This document shows positions 34,370 to 42,280 of a stretch of 64,000 nt of DNA, in pieces. Position 1 is the first letter of the stretch, and each line of letters begins with the position of its first letter. A program made the position numbers and the translations under genes. The notes under the pieces were generated by a model. It made no database searches and was not told where the DNA came from. It was given only the letters and a program-made list of their open reading frames with translations. Origin of the DNA: Bog-756 sp963813525 (GTDB lineage: Bacteria > Actinomycetota > Acidimicrobiia > Acidimicrobiales > RAAP-2); NCBI GenBank assembly GCA_963813525.1, contig CAWEZI010000005.1, forward strand, positions 1,798,001 through 1,862,000, read 5' to 3'.

Positions 34370-34621
34370 GTTCCCCCTTAGGGCCGTGGCCGGAGGGTTG
34401 GCAGACCCGCCGGCCCCTTTGAGATGGAGCTGATGTCGCACGAAAAGCCGCCGGTGTCATGGGCAACCTTCCAAATGGGGCGAAATGCTCCGTGCGACGC
34501 CCTGACGTTAGCCCTGTCGTCGCAGGGACGGGGGGCAATCGACCGACCGTCTGTCCCTTGGGACCCGGGCCGGCCTCCCCGATGACGAGGGACGGTGCCC
34601 ATTCCAAAGGGTCCGGCCCGG

Positions 34622-34627
34622 TACTGT
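34622..34627 (+). promoter_or_regulatory. -10-like element of xerC
   Basis: TACTGT ends 6 nt before GTG 34634. No ribosome-binding site is seen, in line with the leaderless pattern. Confidence 0.4.
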
Positions 34628-34633
34628 TTTCGT

Positions 34634-35599
34634 GTGCCGTGGGAGATCGATGGGTTCCGCCGGTCAGTGGGCGGACTTTCACCGGCGTCGGTGAGGGCCT
34701 ACTCGTCGGACATCGAGCGCTTCGCCCAGTGGGCGGCCCGGGGGGGCACCACTGAACCCGCCGATGTTGATCGGATCCTGCTGCGCCGCTACCTGGCCTT
34801 TATGGCCACCCGGCGCTACGCCCGGTCCTCCATCGCCCGAACGGCGGCCTCCCTGCGGTGTTACTTCCAGTGGTCGGTGAAGCGGGGTCTCATCGCCGCC
34901 GATCCGTCCCGCAGCCTCTCCGCCCCCACGCCCGACTCGCGACTGCCCCGCATCCTCGGCCATGCCGAGCTGACCCAGCTGCTCGATCCGGTGCGCCCCG
35001 CTGCGGCCACCGCCCCCGGTCCGGAAACCGGCACCGGTCCGGAGACGGCCCGCGGTCCGGAAACCGCCACCGCCCCCGGTCCGGCCACCACCACAGTCGT
35101 AGCCATGGCAGCCGACCGCCGTGACGATGCGGTGCTCGAGTTGCTCTACGGCAGCGGGATGCGGGTGGCCGAGCTCTGCGGGCTGGACGTCGACGACATC
35201 GACATCCAACGGGGAGTGGTGACGGTGACCGGGAAGGGATCCAAGCAGCGCCAGGTCCTCATCCACCAGCAGGGCGCCCGGGCCGTCCTGACCTGGCTGG
35301 ACGGCCCCCGGTCGGTCCTGGCCGGCCAGGAATCCTCCGCCGCCCTCTTCTTCAACCGGCGAGGCAGTCGGCTCGGACCCCGGGACGTGCGCAGGATCAT
35401 CGACCGGCGCTCACCGGTTCCCACCCACCCCCACGCCCTCCGCCACAGCTTCGCCACCCATCTCCTGGACGGCGGGGCCGACCTGCGGGTGGTCCAGGAA
35501 CTGCTGGGTCACGCCAGTCTGCAGACCACCCAGGTCTACACTCATGTAAGCAAGGAACGATTGCTCACGGTCTATTCGGGAACACATCCAAGGGCGTAA
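34634..35599 (+). CDS. xerC: Tyrosine recombinase XerC
   Basis: Site-specific recombinase that resolves chromosome dimers at dif together with XerD. The N-terminal SAM-like core-binding domain is residues 1-105; the catalytic domain contains Arg177, Lys204, His267, Arg270, His293 and the nucleophile Tyr302. Between the domains is an unusual insertion of about 30 residues with repeated GPET. The open frame reaches ATG 34595, but GTG 34634 (PWEIDGFRRSVGGLSP) fits the family and follows a TACTGT box. Position next to whiG and rpsB matches xerC in other actinobacteria. Confidence 0.9.
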   Translation: MPWEIDGFRRSVGGLSPASVRAYSSDIERFAQWAARGGTTEPADVDRILLRRYLAFMATRRYARSSIARTAASLRCYFQWSVKRGLIAADPSRSLSAPTPDSRLPRILGHAELTQLLDPVRPAAATAPGPETGTGPETARGPETATAPGPATTTVVAMAADRRDDAVLELLYGSGMRVAELCGLDVDDIDIQRGVVTVTGKGSKQRQVLIHQQGARAVLTWLDGPRSVLAGQESSAALFFNRRGSRLGPRDVRRIIDRRSPVPTHPHALRHSFATHLLDGGADLRVVQELLGHASLQTTQVYTHVSKERLLTVYSGTHPRA

Positions 35600-35607
35600 G
35601 GGGACAA

Positions 35608-36480
35608 TTGGCGACGCAACGGGAGTCGGCGGCAGGGCATGGGATCGATGCCCTATGGACCGAGTACAAAAAGACCGGAGCCCGTGCATTGCGCGATCAG
35701 CTCATCGTGCACTACTCCCCGGTGGTCAAGTATGTGGCCGGCCGCGTCTCTGTAGGCCTTCCCCGTCACGTGGACGAAGCCGACCTGGCCAGCTACGGGA
35801 TCATCGGGCTGATCGATGCCATCGAACGCTTCGAGCCATTGCGGAACATCAAGTTCGAGACCTACGCCATCCCTCGGATCAAGGGAGCGATCATCGACGA
35901 GCTTCGCTCCATCGACTGGGTTCCCCGGTCGGTTCGGGCCAAGGCGCGCGCCGTCGAGCAGTCCTACTCCAAGCTCGAGGCCACACTGCACCGCACCCCC
36001 ACCGACGCCGAGGTGGCGGCCGACCTCGAGATGACCGACGCCGAGTTCCAGACGGCACTGCGCAAGATCTCTTTCGTGGGGGTGGTCGCCCTCGACGAGG
36101 TCTTCCGCGGCGGCGATCGAACCGACCGGTCGACCCTGGGGGAGACCCTGCCGGACAGCACGGCCGGACCGGGGGACACCTTCGAGGTCAAAGAGACCAA
36201 GGAAGCCCTCATCCAGGCCGTCAGTCAGATGGCCGACCGGGAGAAGACGGTCCTCACCCTCTACTACTACGAAGGTCTGACCCTGGCCGAAATCGGCGAG
36301 ATCCTCGGGGTAACCGAGTCACGGGTGTGCCAGATCCACACCAAGGCGGTCCTCCAGCTGCGGGCCAAACTGGCCGACCGGCCGGAGGGACGGGGGAGGC
36401 GGACCGACGGTCCCGGCCCCAAGGCATCCCCCCGGGGGGCGTCGGGCTCAGCCCGGGTGACCACCACCACTGCCAGCTGA
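35608..36480 (+). CDS. whiG: RNA polymerase sigma factor of the WhiG/FliA type
   Basis: Sigma-70 family factor with regions 2, 3 and 4: GLPRHVDEADLASYGIIGLI and FETYAIPRIKGAIIDELR (region 2), VRAKARAVEQSYSKLEATL (region 3) and the helix-turn-helix GLTLAEIGEILGVTESRVCQ (region 4). The 290 residues include a disordered Arg/Gly/Ser tail. In streptomycetes WhiG starts spore formation, in other bacteria the homologue drives flagellar genes; no motility gene is in view. The start is TTG 35608 after an AAGGGGA ribosome-binding site, 8 bp downstream of xerC, so the two are co-transcribed. Confidence 0.92.
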   Translation: MATQRESAAGHGIDALWTEYKKTGARALRDQLIVHYSPVVKYVAGRVSVGLPRHVDEADLASYGIIGLIDAIERFEPLRNIKFETYAIPRIKGAIIDELRSIDWVPRSVRAKARAVEQSYSKLEATLHRTPTDAEVAADLEMTDAEFQTALRKISFVGVVALDEVFRGGDRTDRSTLGETLPDSTAGPGDTFEVKETKEALIQAVSQMADREKTVLTLYYYEGLTLAEIGEILGVTESRVCQIHTKAVLQLRAKLADRPEGRGRRTDGPGPKASPRGASGSARVTTTTAS

Positions 36481-36544
36481 CCACCACGACTGAGCCACCG
36501 GGCCGACTGAGCCGCCAGGCCGGCTGAGCGGCAACGCCGCCGGG

Positions 36545-36565
36545 GCCCGGGTGGAGCCCCCGGGC
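36545..36565 (+). terminator. Hairpin after whiG
   Basis: GCCCGGG and CCCGGGC form a perfect 7-bp stem with a 7-nt loop. It is GC-only and lacks a T run. A TACCAT hexamer (36575-36580) follows, a possible -10 for rpsB. Confidence 0.35.
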
Positions 36566-36629
36566 TGGTGTGACTACCATGGAGCAGTCCCGTCAACCGG
36601 CGGGACGACCAGTCGGACCTCTACCGCAC

Positions 36630-36674
36630 CCGACCGCGTCCACGGTCGCCCCTCGCCAGGGGCGCTGCGGTCGG
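36630..36674 (+). promoter_or_regulatory. Structured 5' leader of rpsB
   Basis: An outer stem CCGACCGC (36630-36637) pairs perfectly with GCGGTCGG (36667-36674) and encloses an inner perfect hairpin CGCCCCT-cgcc-AGGGGCG (36647-36664). It ends 30 nt before the rpsB ATG, upstream of the ribosome-binding site. In several bacteria S2 represses its own mRNA through leader structure; a similar role here is inference. Confidence 0.5.
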
Positions 36675-36704
36675 TGAACATCAACCGTCACAAGGAGCAG
36701 TGAA

Positions 36705-37814
36705 ATGGCCGTCGTCACCATGAAGCAACTGTTGGGCGCGGGCGTCCACTTCGGACACCAGACCCGCCGCTGGAACCCCAAGATGCGCCGGTTCATCCTC
36801 GGCGAGCGCAACGGGATCTATCTCATCGATCTGCGCCAGACGATGAAGGGGATCGAGGAGTCCTACGGGTACATCCGGGACCTGGTGGCCGGGGGCGGCA
36901 CCATCCTCTTCGTCGGGACCAAAAAGCAGACCCAGGGCCCGGTGGCCACCTACGCCGACGCCTGCGGGATGCCCTACGTAAACGAGCGCTGGTTGGGTGG
37001 CATGCTCACCAACTTCCAGACGGTGTCGGCCCGGGTGAAGCGCATGAAGGAGTTCGAGGCCATGCAAAGGGCCGGCGACTTCGACGCCATGCCCAAAAAG
37101 GAGGCGCTGCGTCACGTCCGTGAGCTCGAGAAGCTGCAGCGGAACCTCGGAGGCATCCGGGGCCTCGACCGGTTGCCCGAAGCCATCTTCGTGATCGACA
37201 CCAAAAAGGAGCACATCGCCGTCACCGAAGCCAACAAGCTCGGTCTGCCGGTGGTGGCGGTGGTCGACACCAATTGCGACCCCGACGTGATCACCCATGT
37301 GATTCCCGGCAATGACGACGCCATCCGCTCGGGCACCCTGTTGTGCCGGGTGGTGGCCGACGCCGTCATGGAAGGCCGGTTCATCGCCGAGCAGCGCCCT
37401 GCCCCCGCCCCCCCAGCTCCGCCTACCCCGCCGGCGGCGACCGCGGCACCGCCCATCCCCCCACCGCCGCCGGCCACGGCCACCAGCGCCGCCCCGGCTC
37501 CGGCCAGCGAGGCCGCGCCCGCCCCGGCTGCGGCCAGCGAGGCCCCGCCCGCTCCGGAGCCGACCAGCGCCACGCCGGCACCCGCCCCGGAGCCCACCCC
37601 CGCTCCCGTCCCGGCCACCGAGGCAGCGCCCGAGCCGACGTCCGCTCCAAGTGAGCCGACTGCCACAACAGTGGAGCCCGCCCCGGCAGACCAACCGGCA
37701 CCCGTCGCTGAGGGGTCGACCCCAGACGGGCCAGCCGAGGCGCCACCTGCCGCACCGGCGACGGCTCCCGACCCCGGCGACCTCAGCGCGGCGGCGGCCG
37801 GCGGGGAGGCCTGA
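36705..37814 (+). CDS. rpsB: 30S ribosomal protein S2 with a long Pro/Ala-rich C-terminal extension
   Basis: Small-subunit protein. Residues 1-227 are a normal S2 (MKQLLGAGVHFGHQTRRWNP, FVGTKKQ, YVNERWLGGMLTNFQT, PVVAVVDTNCDPD). After FIAEQRP comes a tail of about 140 residues made almost only of Pro, Ala, Thr, Ser and Glu, so the protein is 369 residues against the usual 240 to 290. The tail keeps the frame and ends just before tsf, so it is real coding sequence. AAGGAG stands before the ATG. A structured leader precedes it. Confidence 0.95.
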   Translation: MAVVTMKQLLGAGVHFGHQTRRWNPKMRRFILGERNGIYLIDLRQTMKGIEESYGYIRDLVAGGGTILFVGTKKQTQGPVATYADACGMPYVNERWLGGMLTNFQTVSARVKRMKEFEAMQRAGDFDAMPKKEALRHVRELEKLQRNLGGIRGLDRLPEAIFVIDTKKEHIAVTEANKLGLPVVAVVDTNCDPDVITHVIPGNDDAIRSGTLLCRVVADAVMEGRFIAEQRPAPAPPAPPTPPAATAAPPIPPPPPATATSAAPAPASEAAPAPAAASEAPPAPEPTSATPAPAPEPTPAPVPATEAAPEPTSAPSEPTATTVEPAPADQPAPVAEGSTPDGPAEAPPAAPATAPDPGDLSAAAAGGEA

Positions 37815-37816
37815 CC

Positions 37817-38611
37817 GTGGCCTCCTTCTCTGCCAAAGACATCCAAGCTCTCCGTCAGAGGACAGGGGTGGGCATGCTCGACGCCAAGCGCGCCCTCGAG
37901 GAGAACGACGGGGACATGGACCAGGCCATCACCTGGCTGCGCACCGAGGGTCTGGCCAGCCAGGCCAAGCGGGCCGATCGTGAGGCATCGGAGGGTGCGG
38001 TGGCCATCGGGCGGTCCGAGGGGGTCGCCTCCATCGTCCAGTTGCGCTCCGAGACCGACTTCGTGGCCAAGTCCGACGCCTTCGTGGCCCTGGTGCAAGC
38101 CTTGGCCGATCGGGTGGCGGCCAAGGGCGAGGGTGCCACCGACGAGCTCGCCGACGAGCTCGAGCGACTGAAGGTGACCCTCAAGGAGAACATCTCGATC
38201 GGCAGGGTTGTCCGTATCGAGGCCCCGCCGGCAGGAGTGGTCGACTCCTACCTTCACCTCCAGGCCGGCCGTGGCGTCAACGCCGTGGTCGTCGCTCTCG
38301 ACGGTGGCACCCAGGAGCTGGCCCACGACGTGGCTACCCACATCGCCTTCGCCCGACCCACCTACATCTCGCGGGACGACGTCCCCGCCGAGGATGTGGC
38401 CGCCGAACGGGAGACGGTGGAGAAGATCGCCCGCAACGAAGGCAAGCCCGACGCCGCGCTGGCCAAGATCGTCGAGGGCCGTTTGGGTGGCTGGTACAAA
38501 GAGCGAGTCCTGCTCGACCAGTCCTACATCAAGAACGAGAAGCAGACCATCGCCAACCTGCTCGGCCCGGCCACGGTGACGCAGTTCGCCCAGGTCGTCG
38601 TCGGCGACTGA
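37817..38611 (+). CDS. tsf: Elongation factor Ts
   Basis: Guanine-nucleotide exchange factor for EF-Tu. The UBA-like N-terminus LRQRTGVGMLDAKRALEEND is followed by the core with RSEGVASIVQLRSETDFVAK, the EF-Tu-contacting TDFVAK motif, and the C-terminal subdomain. The 264 residues are normal. It begins with GTG 2 bp after the rpsB stop, the standard rpsB-tsf order. Confidence 0.97.
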   Translation: MASFSAKDIQALRQRTGVGMLDAKRALEENDGDMDQAITWLRTEGLASQAKRADREASEGAVAIGRSEGVASIVQLRSETDFVAKSDAFVALVQALADRVAAKGEGATDELADELERLKVTLKENISIGRVVRIEAPPAGVVDSYLHLQAGRGVNAVVVALDGGTQELAHDVATHIAFARPTYISRDDVPAEDVAAERETVEKIARNEGKPDAALAKIVEGRLGGWYKERVLLDQSYIKNEKQTIANLLGPATVTQFAQVVVGD

Positions 38612-38618
38612 GGCAACT

Positions 38619-39338
38619 GTGGGTGAACCGCGGCGCGTCGTCCTGAAGATGTCGGGGGAGGCCTTGGCCTCCTCCGCCTCGGACGAGACCATCGATGCCC
38701 ACGTGGTCGAGCGTCTCGCCGTCGAGATTGCCCAGACCCGTTCGGAGTTCGACCTCGAGTTGGCCGTCATGGTCGGTGGTGGCAACATCTGGCGCGGGAC
38801 CACCGGGGCCGGGGCCGGTATGGACCGGGCCACCTCGGACACCATGGGCATGCTGGGCACCGTCATCAACGCCCTGGCCCTCCAGGACGCCCTCGAACAC
38901 CACGACCAGCCGACCCGGGTCCTGTCGGCCGTGCAGATGGCCGAGGTGGCCGAGCCCTACATCCGCCGCCGCGCCATCCGCCACCTCGAGAAGGGAAGGG
39001 TGGTGGTGTTCGCCGCCGGCATGGGGAACCCCTATTTCACGACCGACACCTCGGCTGCCCTGCGCGCCGCCGAAATCGAAGCCGACCTGCTGTACAAAGG
39101 GACCCACGGCGGGGTGGACGGGGTGTACACCGCCGATCCACGGCTCGACGCCACGGCCACCCGCTATGACGAGATCTCGTTCATGGAGGTGGTGGCCAAG
39201 GATCTGCGGGTGATGGACCTGACCGCCATCACCTTCTGCATGGACAACGGCCTTCCCATCCGGGTCTTCGACCTGATGGAGCCGGGCAACATCGCCCGAG
39301 CCCTGGCCGGCGAGTCGATCGGCACTCTGATTCGATGA
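38619..39338 (+). CDS. pyrH: Uridylate kinase
   Basis: Hexameric UMP kinase of pyrimidine synthesis. Glycine-rich motif GGGNIWRG, then GMDRATSDTMGMLGTVINAL and NPYFTTDTSAALRAAE characterise the bacterial enzyme. It is 239 residues, starting at GTG 38619 seven bases after the tsf stop. It is followed by frr, as in nearly all bacteria. Confidence 0.97.
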   Translation: MGEPRRVVLKMSGEALASSASDETIDAHVVERLAVEIAQTRSEFDLELAVMVGGGNIWRGTTGAGAGMDRATSDTMGMLGTVINALALQDALEHHDQPTRVLSAVQMAEVAEPYIRRRAIRHLEKGRVVVFAAGMGNPYFTTDTSAALRAAEIEADLLYKGTHGGVDGVYTADPRLDATATRYDEISFMEVVAKDLRVMDLTAITFCMDNGLPIRVFDLMEPGNIARALAGESIGTLIR

Positions 39339-39345
39339 ATTACCA

Positions 39346-39390
39346 GGTGATGACCCTTCCCAGGTCGGTGATGACCCTGCTGGCTACGCT
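39346..39390 (+). promoter_or_regulatory. Direct repeat and -10-like element before frr
   Basis: GGTGATGACCCT occurs at 39346-39357 and again at 39367-39378, 21 bp apart (two helical turns), just ahead of TACGCT (39385-39390). The ATG of frr is 9 nt further on. The arrangement resembles a tandem activator site before a leaderless promoter; the protein that would bind is unknown. Confidence 0.4.
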
Positions 39391-39399
39391 GGGTCGCTG

Positions 39400-39969
39400 A
39401 TGGACGACGACCTCATCAACCTCGTTGTCGCCGAGGCACGGGAGAGCATGACCAAGGCCGTCGACCATACCCAGGCCGAGTTCGGATCGGTCCGCACCGG
39501 CCGGGCCACGCCGGCGCTGGTCGAGCATCTGAAGGTGGACTACTACGGCACCGACACCGAACTGCGCCAGATGGCCGGTTTCAGTGTTCCCGAGGCCCGA
39601 CTGCTGGTGGTCTCCCCATACGACAAGAGCTCGCTGCCCGCCATCGAGAAGGCCCTGCAGGGTTCCGACCTCGGAATCACCCCCTCGAACGACGGCACGG
39701 TCATCCGATTGTCGTTCCCCATCCCCACCGAGCAGCGACGCAAGGAGCTGGTCAAAGTGGTCAAGCAGAAGGCGGAGGACGGGCGGATCGGTGTACGCAA
39801 TGCCCGCCGCTCGGCCCGGCACGAGCTGGACACCATGCAGAAGGAGGGAGAGCTCTCCAACGACGAGCTCGACCGGGTCGAGAAAGACCTCGACCGGATC
39901 ACGCATGAACACGTGGCGGCCATCGACAAGCTGTTGGCCCACAAAGAGCAAGAGCTCCTCGAAATCTGA
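39400..39969 (+). CDS. frr: Ribosome recycling factor
   Basis: With EF-G, splits post-termination ribosomes. The 189-residue protein has FGSVRTGRATPALVEHL, the central domain II and KQKAEDGRIGVRNARRSAR in the C-terminal helix bundle. The ATG lies after a TACGCT box with no ribosome-binding site. It is followed 44 bp later by cdsA, whose strong AGGAGG site lies in the gap. Confidence 0.97.
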   Translation: MDDDLINLVVAEARESMTKAVDHTQAEFGSVRTGRATPALVEHLKVDYYGTDTELRQMAGFSVPEARLLVVSPYDKSSLPAIEKALQGSDLGITPSNDGTVIRLSFPIPTEQRRKELVKVVKQKAEDGRIGVRNARRSARHELDTMQKEGELSNDELDRVEKDLDRITHEHVAAIDKLLAHKEQELLEI

Positions 39970-40013
39970 ATCGGATCGGGCCCCGGCCCGGTCGACAGGA
40001 GGACACAACCGAC

Positions 40014-42260
40014 GTGGACGACGTCCCTGACGGGCGAGACGACGATGTGACCGACACCGACGAAGCCGCGCCGCGCCCGGAGTTCACCGGACCCTCCACC
40101 GACCGCATCCGCATCGTCGGCGCCGAACCGGCCGGCGAGGCCACCTCGGTCCTGCCCGCCGTCACTCGCCAGGACCCCTCGGCCGACGACCAAGAGGCGG
40201 TCGGAGGTTGGGACCAGGGCCCCGCTGGCGGAGGGGACGAAAGGTTTGGTGAATCCTCGGTCCGTCTCACCGGTGAGCCGGGCCAGGCCGACACCGGTTC
40301 GGCGGTCAGCCCGGTCGTCCCGGGCCAGACGGCCGTCCCCAGCACCGGGCTCCCGCCCACCGAACTGCCCCACTGGACCGAACCGCCTACCGGGCAGGTG
40401 CCGGCCGTGCTGGCTCGCGACTCAGCCGACGACACCGGTTCGACCCTCGGCGGACCATCGTGGCGGGAAGAGGACGCCGATTGGGTGGCCCACGAGGAGG
40501 AGTTCGAGCCGGCCATGTTCGGCGACGACGAAGTGGCCCTCGGCTCATTGGACGAGTCGGAGGGGTTCGACGTCGTCCGGCGGCCCTGGGAGTTCGATCT
40601 GGAATCATCGCCGCCGCTCCCCACCGGCACCGGCCGTCGGTCGCTGGGCGATGCCGACGAACCACCCGCCACCACCGTCGAGCCCATCACCGAACCGGTG
40701 GCGGCGGTCGGTCCGCTGGGCGGCGGGTCCGGCGATGCGGGGGTACCGGGCGACCTCCCGCTGGCCGGAGCAGGAGCGGCGGCCGAGGTCCTCTTTGCAT
40801 CGCGTCGTACCATCGACCGGGAGACGGTCCTGTCCGACGACCTGACATCCGAGAAGACGGCCGAAAAATGGGGTGAGGCACCCGTGGCCGCCGCAGCCGC
40901 AGCCGCAGGGCCAACGGAGGGCGGCGAAACGGCTCCTCCGACCGGCTCTGACCGCCCGCCCGGCCAGGACGAGGAGTTCTTCGATTCCTCGCTCTCCCGT
41001 CCCACCGGCACCGCCAGGGTGGGACGGGCCCGGCGCAACGGCCTGCTCCCGGCCCGACTGCGGGCCAAACGCCCCGAAGACACCGAGGTGCCCACGGACA
41101 CACCACTGGCCGCCGAGCCGCCCGGGGCGGCGGTGACCGAGGTGCCCGGCGTGGCCCGCAGGCGTGGCGGCGTGGCCGGGCTGGCCGCCGCCGACCGCGA
41201 CGCCGCCCTGGCCGAGCCGGAATCCCCGGCCGGCCTGGCCGGCGCATCGACCATGAGTGACGTCGACATGGCGGCCACCGCCGCCGTGGCCGCCGGTGTG
41301 GCCCCTCGCCGTCCGAAGCGTCAGGGACCCGCCGATCGCCCGAGCGGCCGACGAGGACCCGAAGGCCCGACCGGAGGCGGGCCCCCGCCGGCACCCGGCC
41401 GTCGTCCCCCGGAGTCGAGACGGTCGGCCCGCACTCAGCCGGGCGGCAGCTCCATCGGTGTGCGGGTGGGAACGGGATTGGCGGCGGCCGTGGTGGCTTT
41501 GGCCGCCTTCAAGCTGGGCACGGTGACCTCCCTCGTCCTCTGTCTCGTGGTCGTCACTTTCGCCGCCGGCGAATGCTTCAGTGTGCTGCGCAAGGTCGGC
41601 TACCACCCGGCCACCCTTCTCGGCCTGGTCGGGACCATCTCGCTCATGATCGGGGCCTACGACAAGGGGGTGGCCGCTCTCCCCCTGGTTCTGGTCCTCA
41701 TCACCGCCTTCACCTTCATCTGGTTCATGTGCGGGATCGAGAGTGGCTCACCGGTGGCCGGTACGGCGGCCACCCTGCTCACGGTGGGATGGATTTCGCT
41801 GTTGGGCGCCTATGCGGCCCTGTTGTTGTCGCCGTCCCTGTTCCCCGACCGCCACGGGATCGCCTTCCTCCTCGGCGCCATCATCGCCACGGTGGCCAAC
41901 GATGTCGGGGCACTGGCGGTGGGCGGCTGGTTGGGGCGGCACCCGTTGGCTCCCTCGATCAGCCCCAACAAGACATGGGAGGGCCTGGTCGGCGGGACCA
42001 TCGTGACACTGGCGGTGTCGGCCGCAGTGGTGGGAGCCATCCACCCGTGGACGCCGACCAAGGCGCTGCTGCTGGGCGCGGTCGTCTCGGTGGTGGCTCC
42101 CATCGGCGATCTGTCGGAATCGCTGCTCAAGAGGGATCTCCGCCTCAAGGACATGGGGACGCTGTTGCCGGGGCACGGCGGCGTTCTGGACCGGGTCGAC
42201 GCCTTGATTTTCGTCCTCCCGGCCACCTACTACCTGGTCCGTGCCCTGAATATCGGCTGA
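40014..42260 (+). CDS. cdsA: Phosphatidate cytidylyltransferase with a very long disordered N-terminus
   Basis: Makes CDP-diacylglycerol from phosphatidic acid and CTP for phospholipid synthesis. The enzyme occupies only residues 480-748, with seven or so membrane segments, SPNKTWEG near 650 and the signature LKRDLRLKDMGTLLPGHGG followed by LDRVD near 703-727. Ahead of it stand some 475 residues of acidic, Pro/Gly/Ala-rich, low-complexity sequence without a recognisable domain. GTG 40014 has AGGAGG upstream and there is no stop in the extension, so the fusion is genuine reading frame. Confidence 0.92.
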   Translation: MDDVPDGRDDDVTDTDEAAPRPEFTGPSTDRIRIVGAEPAGEATSVLPAVTRQDPSADDQEAVGGWDQGPAGGGDERFGESSVRLTGEPGQADTGSAVSPVVPGQTAVPSTGLPPTELPHWTEPPTGQVPAVLARDSADDTGSTLGGPSWREEDADWVAHEEEFEPAMFGDDEVALGSLDESEGFDVVRRPWEFDLESSPPLPTGTGRRSLGDADEPPATTVEPITEPVAAVGPLGGGSGDAGVPGDLPLAGAGAAAEVLFASRRTIDRETVLSDDLTSEKTAEKWGEAPVAAAAAAAGPTEGGETAPPTGSDRPPGQDEEFFDSSLSRPTGTARVGRARRNGLLPARLRAKRPEDTEVPTDTPLAAEPPGAAVTEVPGVARRRGGVAGLAAADRDAALAEPESPAGLAGASTMSDVDMAATAAVAAGVAPRRPKRQGPADRPSGRRGPEGPTGGGPPPAPGRRPPESRRSARTQPGGSSIGVRVGTGLAAAVVALAAFKLGTVTSLVLCLVVVTFAAGECFSVLRKVGYHPATLLGLVGTISLMIGAYDKGVAALPLVLVLITAFTFIWFMCGIESGSPVAGTAATLLTVGWISLLGAYAALLLSPSLFPDRHGIAFLLGAIIATVANDVGALAVGGWLGRHPLAPSISPNKTWEGLVGGTIVTLAVSAAVVGAIHPWTPTKALLLGAVVSVVAPIGDLSESLLKRDLRLKDMGTLLPGHGGVLDRVDALIFVLPATYYLVRALNIG

Positions 42261-42280
42261 TCTTCGGGCAGGCTAGAGAG

